Part shown: piece after piece, positions 23,374 to 35,189 of the stretch
Layout of the letters: each line of letters begins with the position of its first letter
Numbering within the stretch: position 1 is the first letter of the stretch
Assembly: GCF_050624435.1 (NCBI RefSeq)
Contig: NC_134546.1
Span: forward strand, 13,229,001-13,293,000
Direction of reading: 5' to 3'
From: Tenrec ecaudatus
Lineage: Eukaryota > Chordata > Mammalia > Afrosoricida > Tenrecidae
DNA: 64,000 nt
Notes under the pieces: model-generated
What the model was told of the DNA's origin: nothing
The model's input: the letters and a program-made list of their open reading frames with translations, nothing else
Database searches by the model: none
Program-made: the position numbers and the translations under genes

Positions 23374-23785
23374 TGTGGTGGTTACATTTTATGCCAACTT
23401 TATGGTACCTGTGTGGAGGTAGGGGTGGAGTTTAACCTGCCAATCTGGTGGTGCCTCCTTAGGGCTGTGGTCTTTTTATAAGAGAGACAACGCTTCTCTC
23501 TTGCCCTTCACCCTCTATGTTTACTGAGACTCTGAGGCTGCATCTAGGGTTGGCAGCCCCCTGCCATGTTCCCACAGACCTGGATCCACAAGACTCTGCA
23601 CCCACTGGTCAGTGACTTTTTTTTCTGTGTCATCACCCTATAGCTGTGTCTGAAGGGGGCGGCTCTGGCAAGCATTGAACCTATGGACTTGAGTTGGCTT
23701 GGGATTTCTTCTTGATATAGAGTTCTTTCGCAAACATATATCAGTGTCACTGGTTTTGTTTCTCTAGACAACCCAGTCTAACACA
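23374..23785 (-). mobile_element. LTR-like repeat, reverse copy
   Basis: The right end ('tttctctagacaacccagtct' then 'aacaca') is the reverse of the left end of the element at 33101 ('tgtgctggtctgggtacacta'). The boundaries TG...CA fit an LTR, but no clear target duplication is visible here. The internal sequence shares only patches with the other copy. Confidence 0.5.
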
Positions 23786-24054
23786 ATCTGCACAGGTGCC
23801 ATGGGAAGCTGGTGAGGAGCCTGGTGTGATAATGGTACTTGAATCATGGGGATGGCAAGGTCCGAGTGCTGAGTAAGAGGACATCTCTAGGAGCTGGGGA
23901 CCGGGGCTGGATGGAGGAGTAAGGTGTGGAGAGAAACTGAGAGCTGTGGTATGGTTTCGGTTCCATTCACTTCCATGGCAACCTTAGAAAAATGAGCAGA
24001 TTGGAAAGAAAAATGACTTTGTTTTGGTCATTTTGAGTTTGAAGCAGGCACCTA

Positions 24055-24250
24055 GTAGAGTAGTATATTACAAGTTAGGCTGCTAACTTCAAGATCAGCA
24101 CTTCAAGCCACAGCTCCTAGCTCTCCCGGAGAAAGATTAAGCTTTCTATTTGAGTAAAGATTGTAGTCTCAGAAATCCACAGGGGCAGTTCTCTGTCTTA
24201 TAGAATCACTATAGATCAGAATCAACTCAATGATAATGAGTTTGCTTGTT
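24055..24250 (+). repeat. AfroSINE
   Basis: Diverged head 'ttaggctgctaacttcaagat', body 'agtctcagaaatccacagggg' and tail 'gatcagaatcaactcaatgat'. The order matches the family. Confidence 0.8.
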
Positions 24251-24774
24251 TGCTTTGGGTGGGAAACCAGGATATAGTCGCTCTTAAGAAAGGTGAAGAC
24301 ATGGCTTTACCTTTGGGGGTGAGTTCTGGGCTGGAGGCAAACATTTGGTTGGAACCAATGATGTAGATGAGATTATCTAGGACCTCATTCAATTAGGTTT
24401 ATGGTGGAAAAAAATAACAAACACATAAATATTTAAATTTTAACATAAAACAAAATAAACTGTTTATGGTGAAAGTAGGCCAAGGACTAGGACAGGGTAG
24501 AGGAAAGGGTATATGCAGCTATTTAAATATATTTGTATAATGAAGAGGAAAGCAATGTGGAATTGCAGGAGAGAGGGATGTTAAAGTGTGTTGAGCCAAA
24601 AAACTGGACTGTCATCCAGAGTAGGAAATCTTGGTCTCCAAGATTGAAAGCCAGTGATGGGTACAGATGGGTACAGATATGGGTTCTGATGGAGGATAGT
24701 GGAGGGGCAAGTTAGGGCAGTTTATGCCTGCCAGCCTTAATGTGCTTTTTTTTTGAGATAGGAGCATCGGTGTC

Positions 24775-24895
24775 ATTTGATGATGAGTACAAGGGTGGAA
24801 GCTGACCAAGTTTTAGTATTGAAAATTCCACATTCCAGGAACCTCCTCTGCCCTGGACGAAACCAGGAAGTTGATCATCCTAAGGGTAGCAGAAT
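24775..24895 (+). repeat. Possible hAT-type MITE relic
   Basis: 'gaccaagttttagtattgaaa' and 'ccaggaacctcctctgccctgg' with an end reading 'gttgatcatccta' resemble a small non-autonomous hAT family. A similar phrase occurs at 51.55 kb. The termini are too decayed for a firm call. Confidence 0.35.
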
Positions 24896-24899
24896 AGGA

Positions 24900-26476
24900 G
24901 AGGGCTCGAGGGGAGGGGATATGTTCGCCGTCACCTCACCGTGGTGAATGGGAAAGGAGAAAGGCAAACCTGGCTGGCCAACATCAAGGCCTTAGATGGA
25001 ATTGAGACCCGAGGGTAGCATCGTGTGTGCATGTGTGTGGTTGCCTTTGGCAACACGCAAACATTTTGAGTGCTTTATCCCAGAGAGGGTGCGTTGACTC
25101 ACCCAGATGGGTGTTGTTATGACTCACAGAATGCATCGATCAGAGGTGTCATTCTGGGAAACAGAATGAAGCACGGGGGCAAGGCTGGTAGAAACTGAGA
25201 CTCCGGCTAAGGGCATGATCTTGCTGCCGATATTGTACAACATCGCTCCTCATGTTTGTATAGTTGGCAATGGCATAATCAAAGCAACATCGCGAGGCAC
25301 ACCTGACATGCAGACATGCCTTCGTAATGTGCCTTCTCCCTTCGAGATTGTCATCATGAAGCAAGGTTTTCCGGTAAGAAGCCAGGCCCTCCTCAGTCCA
25401 GCATCAAGACTCTGCCTTTAGCTGCAGGCTCTGTCCACATGCTCTGCCTCAGACAAGTCCTGGGGAGATTTCGCCTATGGCATTTGTTAAGTTACACCTT
25501 TGTATACCCTGGTGGTCATCCCTAAGGTCCAGTCCCAGGCATTATATAGCCCTGTTGGCAGTTACGTAAACAAGAAAGGAAAAGCTAACTAGGTAGCTGC
25601 CACCACAGTAACAGTGTGCAAGGCGAATGCACTTCAACAAGGAGACCCAAATAATAACCTAGAGTCTTGCCTTTTTCTTCCTGGAGCTCCTGAAAAAAGG
25701 ATCACTTCCAAGAGTTTAATATTTTCCTCTCACCTTTGCCCTCAACTTAGAACAAACCAATACCGCTAAACTTGTGGTATCAGCCACTAGTCACACACAC
25801 AAAGGGAACCAAACTCTGAGTATGGTGAAAATCTGAAACTCCGGCTGGGGAAGGTATTCAGGTCTGATTCGATCCTATGCCGTTTGGTTCAGAACCCTCT
25901 AGGGGTCCAAGCTGCAGGCACTGGGGCTTCAGAATTTGCTTCTAACAAATGGTGAGTGCCGCTGTATTCGTTGAAATATCAAAATAGACCCAGGAGGTGG
26001 CTGCTGAGAAAACACAAAGCTTGCCTCAACTTTATTTATCAAATATCAAAAGCGTTTGTAGGGCTTCCCAAGGGAGGCGAGATGTTCCTTTCCTCCTCTG
26101 CTCGACGTTGATGAAGCTCATTTACATCATAGGGCATCCAACTCTGCAATTGTTATAATCGGAGTCATTCTAAAAATATGTTTCAGACGACACTGGTGCG
26201 TTTTTCATGACGTTTGAGTCATGGAGTCTGGGAGTGGTGGCTCCTCATCTGCAGAGGAATGAAACCTGTGTGTGAGCACAGAGGTGAAGTGAATCCTTTT
26301 ACCCCTTTGATGACTATGAAATTTGGGCCAGTCATCCTATCTGGTTAATTCTCTGTTTGGGCTATCTCAGGGTGATTCTCATGTTTGGCACTTTTAATTA
26401 AAAATGCTTTTCTAAAATCCTCCTAGGCACATGATGAGAGCTGTCTCCAGAGCACCAGGTTGTGTGCGGAAAGTCT
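24900..26476. other. Intergenic DNA with nothing recognisable
   Basis: Short open frames at 25149-25421 lie on both strands and lack domains. I recognise no repeat family with certainty in this stretch. Confidence 0.5.
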
Positions 26477-26482
26477 CACTCA

Positions 26483-26552
<70 letters not shown>
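26477..26552 (+). repeat. Compound (CT)n(CA)n microsatellite
   Basis: A CT run of about 15 units passes into a CA run of about 23 units. Confidence 0.95.
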
Positions 26553-26553
<1 letters not shown>

Positions 26554-26744
26554 CATGGTTTTGTGAACACATTTGTAGCTGCTGCTTTTGGAGAATCGAT
26601 GCTGATTTGTACCCTCTGCTTTAGAGACCGTGACAGGTAATGCCCTGAACCGGTGATGAGTATTGGTAGATTCTTTCAATGTTTGTCTCGGGTGACTTTG
26701 CCTAGTCATTGTAGCTGGGAATAACAGGGCAGGCTGGGAATGAG

Positions 26745-26905
26745 GAAAGTTCAAGATCTAATTCTGACTCTCCCACTTACTTTGATTAAGTCATTGAATC
26801 ATAGTGCACACCCATTTATTTACCTGTAAAATTGGGATGACCCTCTTGCAAGCCTATCTGACCAGTGTTTTGTGGGAGTCGAATTGAATATTCAGTGTCA
26901 ATAGT
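26745..26905 (+). repeat. MIR SINE
   Basis: The order 'ctgactctcccacttac', 'ttaagtcattgaatc', 'ttacctgtaaaattgggatga' and 'tgggagtcgaattgaat' follows the MIR consensus as I know it. Confidence 0.7.
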
Positions 26906-27241
26906 ACCTAGTACCGCTTTGAGAAGGGATCAACTCAGAGGAAGTGTTTTGTTGTTGTTTGTTTATGCTGAGCTTTGTAAGAAAGATGTGGCATGTGCAT
27001 TAAAACCACATCCCTAGAATGAATGCAGTTGTCATGAAATGGTTTGACTTGCTAACTTACACCCCCTCCCGTTCTAGAAGAAATGCTATCTGGGCTCCCA
27101 CTGGGAATGAACTTCATAGTAAACCCAAAGATCTCTCCCTTGATTGGGATTCTCAGAAAGGCCTGGTTCACCATTTCCTGATTCCACACCGTTTCAAGGA
27201 GTGTCCTTTGGAACTAGAATTTGTTCTAAAAATTTACCCCC

Positions 27242-27432
27242 AAACAACACCAAAAAACCTCTGCCATCGAGTTGATTGCAATGCACTGTGACCCTGTAAA
27301 TTGTTGATGAGGCTGAAAATCTTTACAGAAGTAGATAACCTCAATTTTCTCCCATTAAGCAGTGGGTGGGTTCCAACTGTCAACTTCTAGTTTAGCAGCT
27401 TAATATTTACCAAACACCACCACCAAGGTTCC
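27242..27432 (-). repeat. AfroSINE, reverse
   Basis: The plus strand begins 'cctctgccatcgagttgattg' (reverse of the tail) and ends 'accaccaccaaggttcctt' (reverse of the head). Confidence 0.8.
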
Positions 27433-28089
27433 TTAAAATTTATATTAGATAATGCTTATTTTTCCTACTAAGCATGGTAGGAAGCATTCTGCTAAGCATT
27501 TCTTTAAGACGTATTTTCATTTTATTTATTTTCAGCCAGTTGAAGATATAAATGCTACCGTAGGTAGATATCTTCCAGATCTCACTGTCAAATGACATCC
27601 GGCAAGGAGGAATATGTCATCTCGAAGTGAAATGAGAATTCCTCCTTCCCTATAGCAAGCTCTCTGAGAATGAGTCCAGTACTGGAGAATTTCATTATAG
27701 TCGTTCTACAAAAATATTATTCTGAAAAGAAGAAAAATGCACATTAACCTCCATCCATAAGTATTAGTCAACTGCACAGGAGAACTCCAGCAGGTACGGT
27801 TTCATTTTCTGTGTTGGGACACATGTGAGTACTCATCACGTGTCAAATGATTCCCTCTGAGCCCAAAGTAGAGCTTGGACAATGGTAGCAACCGTCTAGG
27901 TCCTCAACCACAAATGTCCGAAGTGTGCACAACCCAGTGGGTGGATGGCAGCACAGTGGGATTGCCAATTGATATCACTGAGGTTGGAAGATGACCAATA
28001 ATTGAGTGACAGGTCTCTCTATTATGGAAAGCTAACAAGCACTTACAAAACACAGAGACTGGTTTTATAGACCTCCATCATCAACTTAA

Positions 28090-30075
28090 ACAATTACTGT
28101 TTTGGACTAGCAGAATAGACACTGATCTCACAATACAAGGGTGGAAGCATAGGTAGTGGGGGGTGGGGGTGGGGAGGTCAGACCACACCCAGGGAGGTAC
28201 ATGTGAGTCCAACATAAAGAAGGGGAAGGAGGAGGGAGAATGTCCAGGAACTGAGATGACAACAGGGCACATACCCACCCAGAGGGAGAATATTGGTTGT
28301 GTCTCCACAGAATTGGAATGTGCATACACACCCCATCATGAAGCGCCAAACCTGGAGGGCAATGTAACATGTGGAGGAATCCATGAAAAGACTGGACTAT
28401 AGGCCTGACCCCCACCCTGGAAGTGTGTGCCACTGAGAGCAACACTAGACCTTCTGGCGGGGGAAAGGAACCCACCTACCATACCCAGACTGAAGTGGAA
28501 GCAAATGAAGGGGAAGGAAGGGAGTGGAGCACAGCCTGGCCCACCAAGCCCTGAGGACAATAGCCCCACTCAGAGCAGCCAATGCACTGAAAGGGCCATA
28601 TGGCGGCCCCACTATTAGGCGGGACATCCCAAACTAACCCATGGCCCTACATGGGACAAGACTGGAGACACAGTGTGGGCTGTGTGACTGATAAGATAGG
28701 CTGGATAAACAACAGGGAGAAGAAAACAATGGGACTGATGGTTCCGGGGGTACATGGAAGAGGGAGTGGTGGGGGAAAGGAAGTGGTATAAACCAACCAA
28801 GAGACAAGGGAACAAGTGATTCAAAACCAGTTGCAAGGAGGGTGTGGAAAGGCTGGTAGGGATTTATCAAGCACAATGTAACTGAGAGGAATTACTGAAA
28901 CCCAAATAAAAGCTGAGCATGATAGTGAGACGAGGAAAGTAAAAGGAAATAGAGGAAAGAGCTGGGAGACAAAGGGCATTTATAGAGGCCTAAATACAGG
29001 CTTGTACACATGTAAATATATTTATATATGATGATAGGGAAATAGATCTATGTGCATATATTTATAGGTTTACTATTAAGGTAGCAGATGGACGTTAGGC
29101 CTCCACTCAAGCATTCCCTCAATACAAGAACACATTGTTCTATTAAACTGACATTCCATGATGCTCACCTTCCTGTCATGATCGCTGAAGACAATTGGGT
29201 GCATAAGCAAGTATGGTGAAGAAGGCTGATGGTGCCCGGGTATTGAGAGATATAGCGTTTGGGGTCTCAAAGGCTTGAAGGTAAACAAACAGCCATCTAG
29301 CTGAGAAGCAACAAAGCCCACATGGAAGAAGCACACCTGCCTGTGTGATCATGAAGTGTCAAAGGGATCAGGTATCAGACATCAAAGAACAAAATATCAT
29401 ATCATTGTGAATGAGAGGAAGTGCAGATTGGGGACCAAAGGCTCATATGTAGGCAACTGGATATCCCCTTACAGTAGGGTCATGGGGAGGAGATGAGCCA
29501 GTCAAGGTGCAGTGTAGCATTGATGAAGCACACAACTTTTCTCTAGTTCTTAAATGCTTCCTCCCCCACCCCACGATCATGATCCCAATTCTACCTTACA
29601 AATCTAGCTAGACCAGAGGATGTGCACTGGTACAGATAGGAACTGGAAACACAGAGAATCCATGACAGATGATCCCTTCAGGACCAGTGGTGAGAATGGC
29701 ATACTGGGAGGGTGGAGGGAAGTTGGGGTAGAAAGGGGAACTGATTACAAGGACCTACATATAACTTCCTCCCTGGGGGATGGATAAAGGACCTACATAT
29801 CACCTCCTCCCTGGGGGATGGACAACAGAAAAGTGGGTGAAGGGAGACGTTGGGCAGTGTAAGATATATAAAATAATAATAATTTATAAATTATCAAGGG
29901 TTCATGAGGGAGAGGGGGATGGGGAGGGAGGGAAAAATGAGCTGATACCAAGGGCTCAAGTAAAAAGCAAATGTTTTGAGAATGATGATGGTAACAAATG
30001 TACAAGTGTGCTTGACACAATGGATGTATGTATAGATTGTGATAAAAGTTGTACAAACCCCCAATAAAATGATTT
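28090..30075 (+). mobile_element. L1-3'UTR-like repeat family, longest copy (about 2 kb)
   Basis: The copy ends in 'gtacaaacccccaataaaatgatt', shared with the other family members. It shares 'ccaccaagccctgaggacaat' with the copy at 40.55 kb, and 'agctgagaagcaacaaagccc' and a purine tract ('gagggagagggggatgggga') with further copies. A short direct duplication ('aggacctacatat...cctccctgggggatgga') occurs at 29750-29822. No long frame is conserved between copies, so the repeat is non-coding. The G-rich purine tract, variable 5' truncation and polyadenylation-like end fit an L1 3' UTR; the exact library name is unknown to me. Confidence 0.75.
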
Positions 30076-30689
30076 TTTAATTTACTGTTTTAATATCACT
30101 TTTGTTATAAGGAAAAATAAAGAAGTAAAAATGTGGCTTACAAAACAATAGACAAGACCAAGATGACTGTGAGGAGACCAGGAATGGAGTTGGATACAGG
30201 GAGAGGGAAGACTGGGGAGCAAAACACAAAATCACATGTATTGGGGATTTAATAGGATATTTTTTTATTTCTTGAGATGGACTGCATAAATATAAAGTAT
30301 GTTTCTTTAGAAAACAAACAAACAAATGCCTCCAGATTCCTTACCCCTTAAATCTTAATAATGCTTTGTGTGGCTTAAAAATAAAAAGAGGAAAAGTACA
30401 ACTAAAATGGACTTGGAGTCTTGATGACAAACAAGTTCATTGCCAACAAGCAAATGCAAAATGGAATTACCATTCTCAATAGTTCATTAGTTCTATGTCT
30501 TCTCACCACCACCACCGCCCCACACCCTACATACACACACTTGACACTTCTCTCTCTCTTTTTTGAGGAGATGGAATGTTGTAAAGCAAATACCAGCTAT
30601 TAAATAATCTCATTTAAATTTTTTGGAATGTATCTATAATTAATATTGGCTTCATTAAGATATGGTTTAAAATATTAATATTTTTATTT

Positions 30690-30960
30690 TGGTAAAGTTT
30701 TAAACTACAGAAAATTTATGAAAGATGGCACAAGGAATACTGTATATCCTTCACACAGATATCATCAATAACACATACATTTATTTTATTCTCTCTTCCT
30801 GTTGCTCATTTAAGAGCAAAAATATTTTAACTATAGAATAATCATAGAAAAATCAAGGTACAGTGCTATTATCTATCGTTCATATTTAAATTTCATCATG
30901 TTCTTTTTAATAACTTTTCCTGATCCAGAATCTAATCCAGGATCAGACATTTCATCTTAG
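30690..30960 (+). repeat. Old L1-like relic
   Basis: 'cttcacacagatatcatcaat' and 'cctgatccagaatctaatccag' resemble an old L1 3' region. The resemblance is weak and highly diverged. Confidence 0.3.
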
Positions 30961-31009
30961 TAATCATATACTTTTAAATTAAAAACAATTTTTTTAGTAA
31001 TCATATACT

Positions 31010-31137
31010 TTATCCAGTGCCATGAGTCAATTCAAACTCACAGTAACCCCATAGGACCCCATAGAACTGCTCCCTAGGCTTTCCAAACTGTAAGACTTCT
31101 CAGGAACAGACAGCCTCATATTTCTCCTATGGTTAAG
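31010..31137 (-). repeat. AfroSINE fragment, reverse
   Basis: 'catgagtcaattcaaactcac', 'agaactgctccctaggctttc' and 'cagcctcatatttctcctatgg' are the reverse of the tail and body of the SINE. Confidence 0.7.
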
Positions 31138-31139
31138 AA

Positions 31140-31980
31140 AACAAGCCCCATCAGCACACTATAAGAGACACCTTAGACACAACGACAAAAACAGACTAGA
31201 AATTAAAAAAGGGAGGGGAGGGATCAAACTAATGGCAACTATAAAAGAGCAAGAGTGGCAATATTAATTTCTGAAAAAATAGACATTAAAGCAAAATCTT
31301 ACAGGAGACAAGGAAGGACATTACATAATAATTAGAGTTAGTTGAATAATAGGACATAGCCATGATAAATACCTATGCACCTAATAAAAGAACATCAGAA
31401 TACATAAAATGTAATTATTGAAGGGATAAGTAGAGAACTATAAAATAATAATTAGGAGAGTTTGATACCTCACTTTTGATGAAGGACAGAACAATTAGAA
31501 AGTTGATAAAAACAAAGAAAAACTAACAATACACTCCCCAAACATGACTACATTGATAGATACAAAACATTCCATTCAAGAATAGCACATTATACATTCT
31601 TTTCTGGTGCACATGGGACATTTTTTCACATAGGTCATATGTTAGGTGACAAAGCAAACCTCAAATTTTTAAATACTAAAATAACACAAAGATTCCTGCT
31701 GGGTCATAATGTTATATAAAATTGGAAATCAAATATGGAATATCAAGGTAAAAATGATTTTGTAAAGGTAAAAATTGACCAGGTTGTTAAAAGCTCCCAA
31801 GAAAAAAAAAAAGTGCAGGCCCAGACAGCTTCACCGATAAATTCTACCAAAGGTTCAAAGATGTACTGACATTAATTCTGCTCACACTATTCCACAGTGT
31901 AGGAATGGATGGAATCCTTCTGGATGCATTTTATGGAGTGAGCATAACCTTGATACCCAAAGACACCCGTCTATCATCCA
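31140..31980 (+). pseudogene. Degraded L1 ORF2 fragment (endonuclease/RT linker region)
   Basis: An L1-like reading with many stops. The clearest part, near 31820-31860, encodes GPDSFTDKFYQRFK, the conserved start of the L1 reverse transcriptase region. The sequence breaks off at a tetranucleotide microsatellite and resumes after later insertions at 32340, 33024, 33622 and beyond. It is a dead copy. Confidence 0.75.
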
Positions 31981-31998
31981 TCCATCTATCCATCCATC

Positions 31999-32066
<68 letters not shown>

Positions 32067-32076
32067 GTCTATCTAA
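31981..32076 (+). repeat. (ATCT)n microsatellite
   Basis: About 20 tetranucleotide units, preceded by related 'atccatcc' units. Confidence 0.95.
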
Positions 32077-32104
32077 TCTGTCTATCTCCTGCATGCATGT
32101 AGCT

Positions 32105-32325
32105 TAAGGTGACCAGACATCCCGCTTTTGGTGGGACAGTCCTGATTTTTAACAATGTTTCCCACGTCCCGAGGCATTTTTAAAAAGTTCCGATTTTTGG
32201 AAAGAATGCATGACAAGCTAGGGTATACGGTTTTCCCTTGCCATGTGGCTATTTTGCCAGGATATGAGTTTTATCAATGGTGTCCTGGTGTCCCACTTTA
32301 CCAATGTTAAAATCTGGTCACCTTA
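32105..32325 (+). mobile_element. Non-autonomous hAT-type DNA transposon (MITE), 221 bp
   Basis: The ends are perfect 13-bp inverted repeats: 'taaggtgaccaga' at 32105-32117 and 'tctggtcacctta' at 32313-32325. They are flanked on both sides by the identical octamer 'atgtagct' (32097-32104 and 32326-32333). An 8-bp target duplication is the hallmark of the hAT superfamily. The subterminal 'gtgggaca' also recurs inverted. There is no transposase frame, so it needed a helper in trans. The family name is unknown to me. Confidence 0.88.
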
Positions 32326-32339
32326 ATGTAGCTACAAAA

Positions 32340-32455
32340 ACTGTTAGCCAATAAAACAAACAACTAAAAACTAGGCGTTAAATGCACCGAAAGAGTTCAC
32401 TGAGGAGTAAAATTGGGACTTGGGGGAAAACATTTTTGACAATCATATGTCAGAC
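32340..32455 (+). pseudogene. L1 ORF2 C-terminal fragment (continuation)
   Basis: 'gacttgggggaaaacatttttgac' and 'agagactaatctc' correspond to the region near the end of L1 ORF2. It is split from the next piece by the insertion at 32470. Confidence 0.6.
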
Positions 32456-32469
32456 AAGAGACTAATCTC

Positions 32470-33009
32470 CAGTCAGGGTGTGATATAGCACTGATTAAGA
32501 ATACAGCTTTCCTCTAGTTCCTAAATGCTCTCCCCCACCCCCCCACTCCCCCCAACTGTCATGATCCAAATTCTACCTTACAAGTCTGGATAGAGCAGAG
32601 GATGTACACTGGTGCAGACAGGAGCTGGAGGCACAGGGAATTCAGGGCGGATGAGCCCTTCAGCACCAGTGGTGTGAGTGGTGATACTGGGAGGGTAGAG
32701 GGAGAGTGGGTTGGAAAGAGGGAACCAATTACAAGGATCTACATGTGACCTCCTCCCTGGGGGATGGATAACAGAAAAGGGGGACGTCAGACAGGGCAAA
32801 ATATGATAAAATAATAATTTATAAATTATCAAGGGCTCATGAGGGAGGGGGAGTGGGAAGGAAGGGGAAAAACAGAGGACCTGATGCAAAGGACTTAAGT
32901 GGAGAGCAAATGCTTTGAAAACGATGAAGGCAATGAATGTACAGATGTGCTTTATGTGTGGATTGTGATAAGTTGTATGAGCCCCTAATAAAAAGTTTTA
33001 AAAATAAAA
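32470..33009 (+). mobile_element. L1-3'UTR-like repeat inserted into L1, with 14-bp target duplication
   Basis: The copy has the family 3' end ('gtatgagcccctaataaaaag') plus an A-rich tail. It is flanked by the identical 14-mer 'aagagactaatctc' at 32456-32469 and 33010-33023. A duplication of this length and an A-rich tail are signs of L1-type target-primed reverse transcription. The host sequence is itself an L1 whose reading continues across the site. Confidence 0.85.
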
Positions 33010-33100
33010 AAGAGACTAATCTCAAAAATTTATAGAATATTTCAACATCACAACAAGAAAAAGACAAATAATCTAATTAAAAAAAACTAGCAGAAGACAT

Positions 33101-33621
33101 TGTGCTGGTCTGGGTACACTAGAAAAACAAATCCACAGAAACATATATGTATAAGAGAGAGTTTTATATAGAAGGTAAGTGCACATCAAGAAATCATGCC
33201 AACCCAGTACTGTCCAAGCCCACAAGTCCAACATTTGCCCATATGTCTGACACCAATCTACAAAGTCCTCCTCCATCTCACAAAACACCCACAGTGATGC
33301 CGACTGCAGGAGGAAAGCTGAATCAGTGAGCGTAGAAGCATCTCAGCTCTGGCAGGGGTCTCCACATGGCTGCTTCAGCACCCAGGGCTGCATTGGGGTA
33401 GGTCCATGTGGCTTCTCCTCAGGGATGTCTTGCAGGAAGTGAGCCTTGCCAGCTGAAGCAGGGAACTGGCTACGGCAGCTGTACCCTGATCCGATCATCA
33501 GAAAGCAAGAGACCTGAGAACTAGAAAGGTGAGGCTCACCGAGCCAATTATCTCTTTGCCCTTCAATTAACCCCACATGTGTTTATCGGCCAGATTGGCA
33601 CAATAAATCTTAACTATCTCA
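33101..33621 (+). mobile_element. Solo-LTR-like element, 521 bp, 4-bp target duplication
   Basis: The element begins 'tgtgctggtctgggtacacta' and ends 'aactatctca', a TG...CA structure. It is flanked by 'acat' on both sides (33097-33100, 33622-33625). The surrounding L1 reads through ('agcagaagacat' then 'gaacagataattt'), which fixes the boundaries. No retroviral coding sequence is present. A 4-bp duplication is common among class I endogenous retrovirus LTRs, but the family is not identified. Confidence 0.65.
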
Positions 33622-34420
33622 ACATGAACAGATAATTTACCAAAGAAGGAATTCAGGTGGTCAACAAATATCTGAAGAAATGCTTGCAATCATTACTCAT
33701 TTAAGATTTGCAAACGAACACAATAATGACATACCATTGCCCTCCAGCAATAATTGTAATTAATGATTTCTTGGAGGCATGGCTAGGGAGGTTGGGGTGA
33801 AAATGGGGAGCTAATAACAATGAGTATAAGAACAGAGAAAATGTTTGTCTGAGCCCCCAATAAAATGATTTAAAAAATGTTTGTATGTAAGATTGGACAA
33901 TTGAATTGTATTATTTGTGAATTATATGCCAATAGAACTGTTTAAAAACAAACCTAAACAACACATGCTGGTGAGACTGGGACCCTCATATACTGCTAGC
34001 AAGACTGCAAAATGGTACAACCAATATGAAAATGATATTGAAATATGAATACCACATGACCCAGCAATCCTACTATGAGGTATGTATCCCAGCTCGTAGG
34101 TCCTAGAAACAGCCATGCCCACCCACGCTCATCGGAGAACTATTCACAATGGGGGGGGGGCAGCAAACTAAGTATCCATCAGGGGAAGACTGGAAAAGCA
34201 AACTTTGCTACAAGCAGTCAATGAAATACTGTACGGCATTAAAGAATGTTGAGAAATCTTTGAAACCCCTCCTAAAATGCATGAACCTGGAGGCCATTAC
34301 GCTAAGTGACATTAGTCAATCACAAAAGGAGAAATGTACAAAAGTACTTTACTTTTGTGAAAAGTACAGTTTTTCATACAGAAATATTCTTAATGGGTAG
34401 AAGGGCAAGAGAGGGTAGAT
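33622..34420 (+). pseudogene. L1 3' end (ORF2 end and 3' UTR), interrupted
   Basis: The reading resumes with 'gaacagataatttaccaaaga' and goes on to 'ccacatgacccagcaatccta' and 'ctattcacaatggggg', typical of L1 between the ORF2 end and the 3' UTR. A short copy of the L1-3'UTR-like family sits at 33775-33875. All frames are broken. Confidence 0.7.
33775..33875 (+). mobile_element. Short copy of L1-3'UTR-like family
   Basis: Only the last 100 bp of the family, ending 'gagcccccaataaaatgattt'. It is a strongly 5'-truncated or decayed copy inside the L1. Confidence 0.6.
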
Positions 34421-34714
34421 CACGGAGTAGAGGCTAGAAATAGGTTAGTTTTGGTGACATGAATGCAATATACAATCACAGGGAGGTTATTGAGAATTAT
34501 GGGGGCAAAGAACGAAATGGGGAGGAAAAGAGAATTCTATGGAGCACAATTTTCCTTGTACATACTTCAGAGGTGTCTCAATGAGAACCGCCATTTATAT
34601 CTATATGGACTAAAGGATTCTAATTTACGTTATGGGGTGCAATTGCATTTTAATGCTACATTGCTCAGCTTGGTCAGTGGGAGCCCTTTAACCCACTCAA
34701 CAACATCTAACACC

Positions 34715-34855
34715 CCACTGCTGTTGAGTTGATTCTGATGTACAGCAACTGTACCTAGAATTTCTGAGGCTATAAATCTTTACAGGAGCATCTTTTTCCC
34801 TTGGAGCAGCTGATGGGTTTGAACTGCAACCCTTGCACTTAGAGACGCAATGCCC
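34715..34855 (-). repeat. AfroSINE, reverse
   Basis: 'ctgctgttgagttgattctga' and 'agctgatgggtttgaactgca' are the reverse of the SINE tail and box-B-like region. Confidence 0.75.
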
Positions 34856-35189
34856 AGCTCATAGGCTTAAATCCATACCTTCCATGTTGAAACAGAACCT
34901 GAGGTTGGTTCTCCTGCTTTCTCGCACCGTGCCTAGTAACCTCAGAAACAATAAGCATGCCACCTGGATCATCTGGGTTTTTGCCATGTCTTTGGGGCGA
35001 TCAGCATGGGGGGTTCAGAAGGTTTTGATTTTGCCTTGTTAATTGGGAGTTAATACATACACCACATCACTCCACAGTTCAGTCGCACCGAGCAGTGCCG
35101 GACAGTCGCCCCCACAATCGGTTTCCGAACATTCTTTTCCTTCCTGGACTCCTTGACCTTGCCCCCCTTGGTTCACAAGTTTTGAGGGG

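Noticed and set aside
28090-30075. A protein gene made of the many short frames here
   Set aside because: The frames differ between the copies at 28.1 and 40.5 kb. The shared features are nucleotide-level, as for a non-coding repeat.
31981-32076. A CRISPR-like or other spaced array
   Set aside because: It is an uninterrupted tetranucleotide microsatellite with no spacers, in a vertebrate genome.
32105-32325. SPIN, the hAT family known from tenrecs
   Set aside because: The termini 'taaggtgaccaga' differ from the SPIN ends as I know them, which start 'cagtggttctcaac'. Only the hAT superfamily call is supported.
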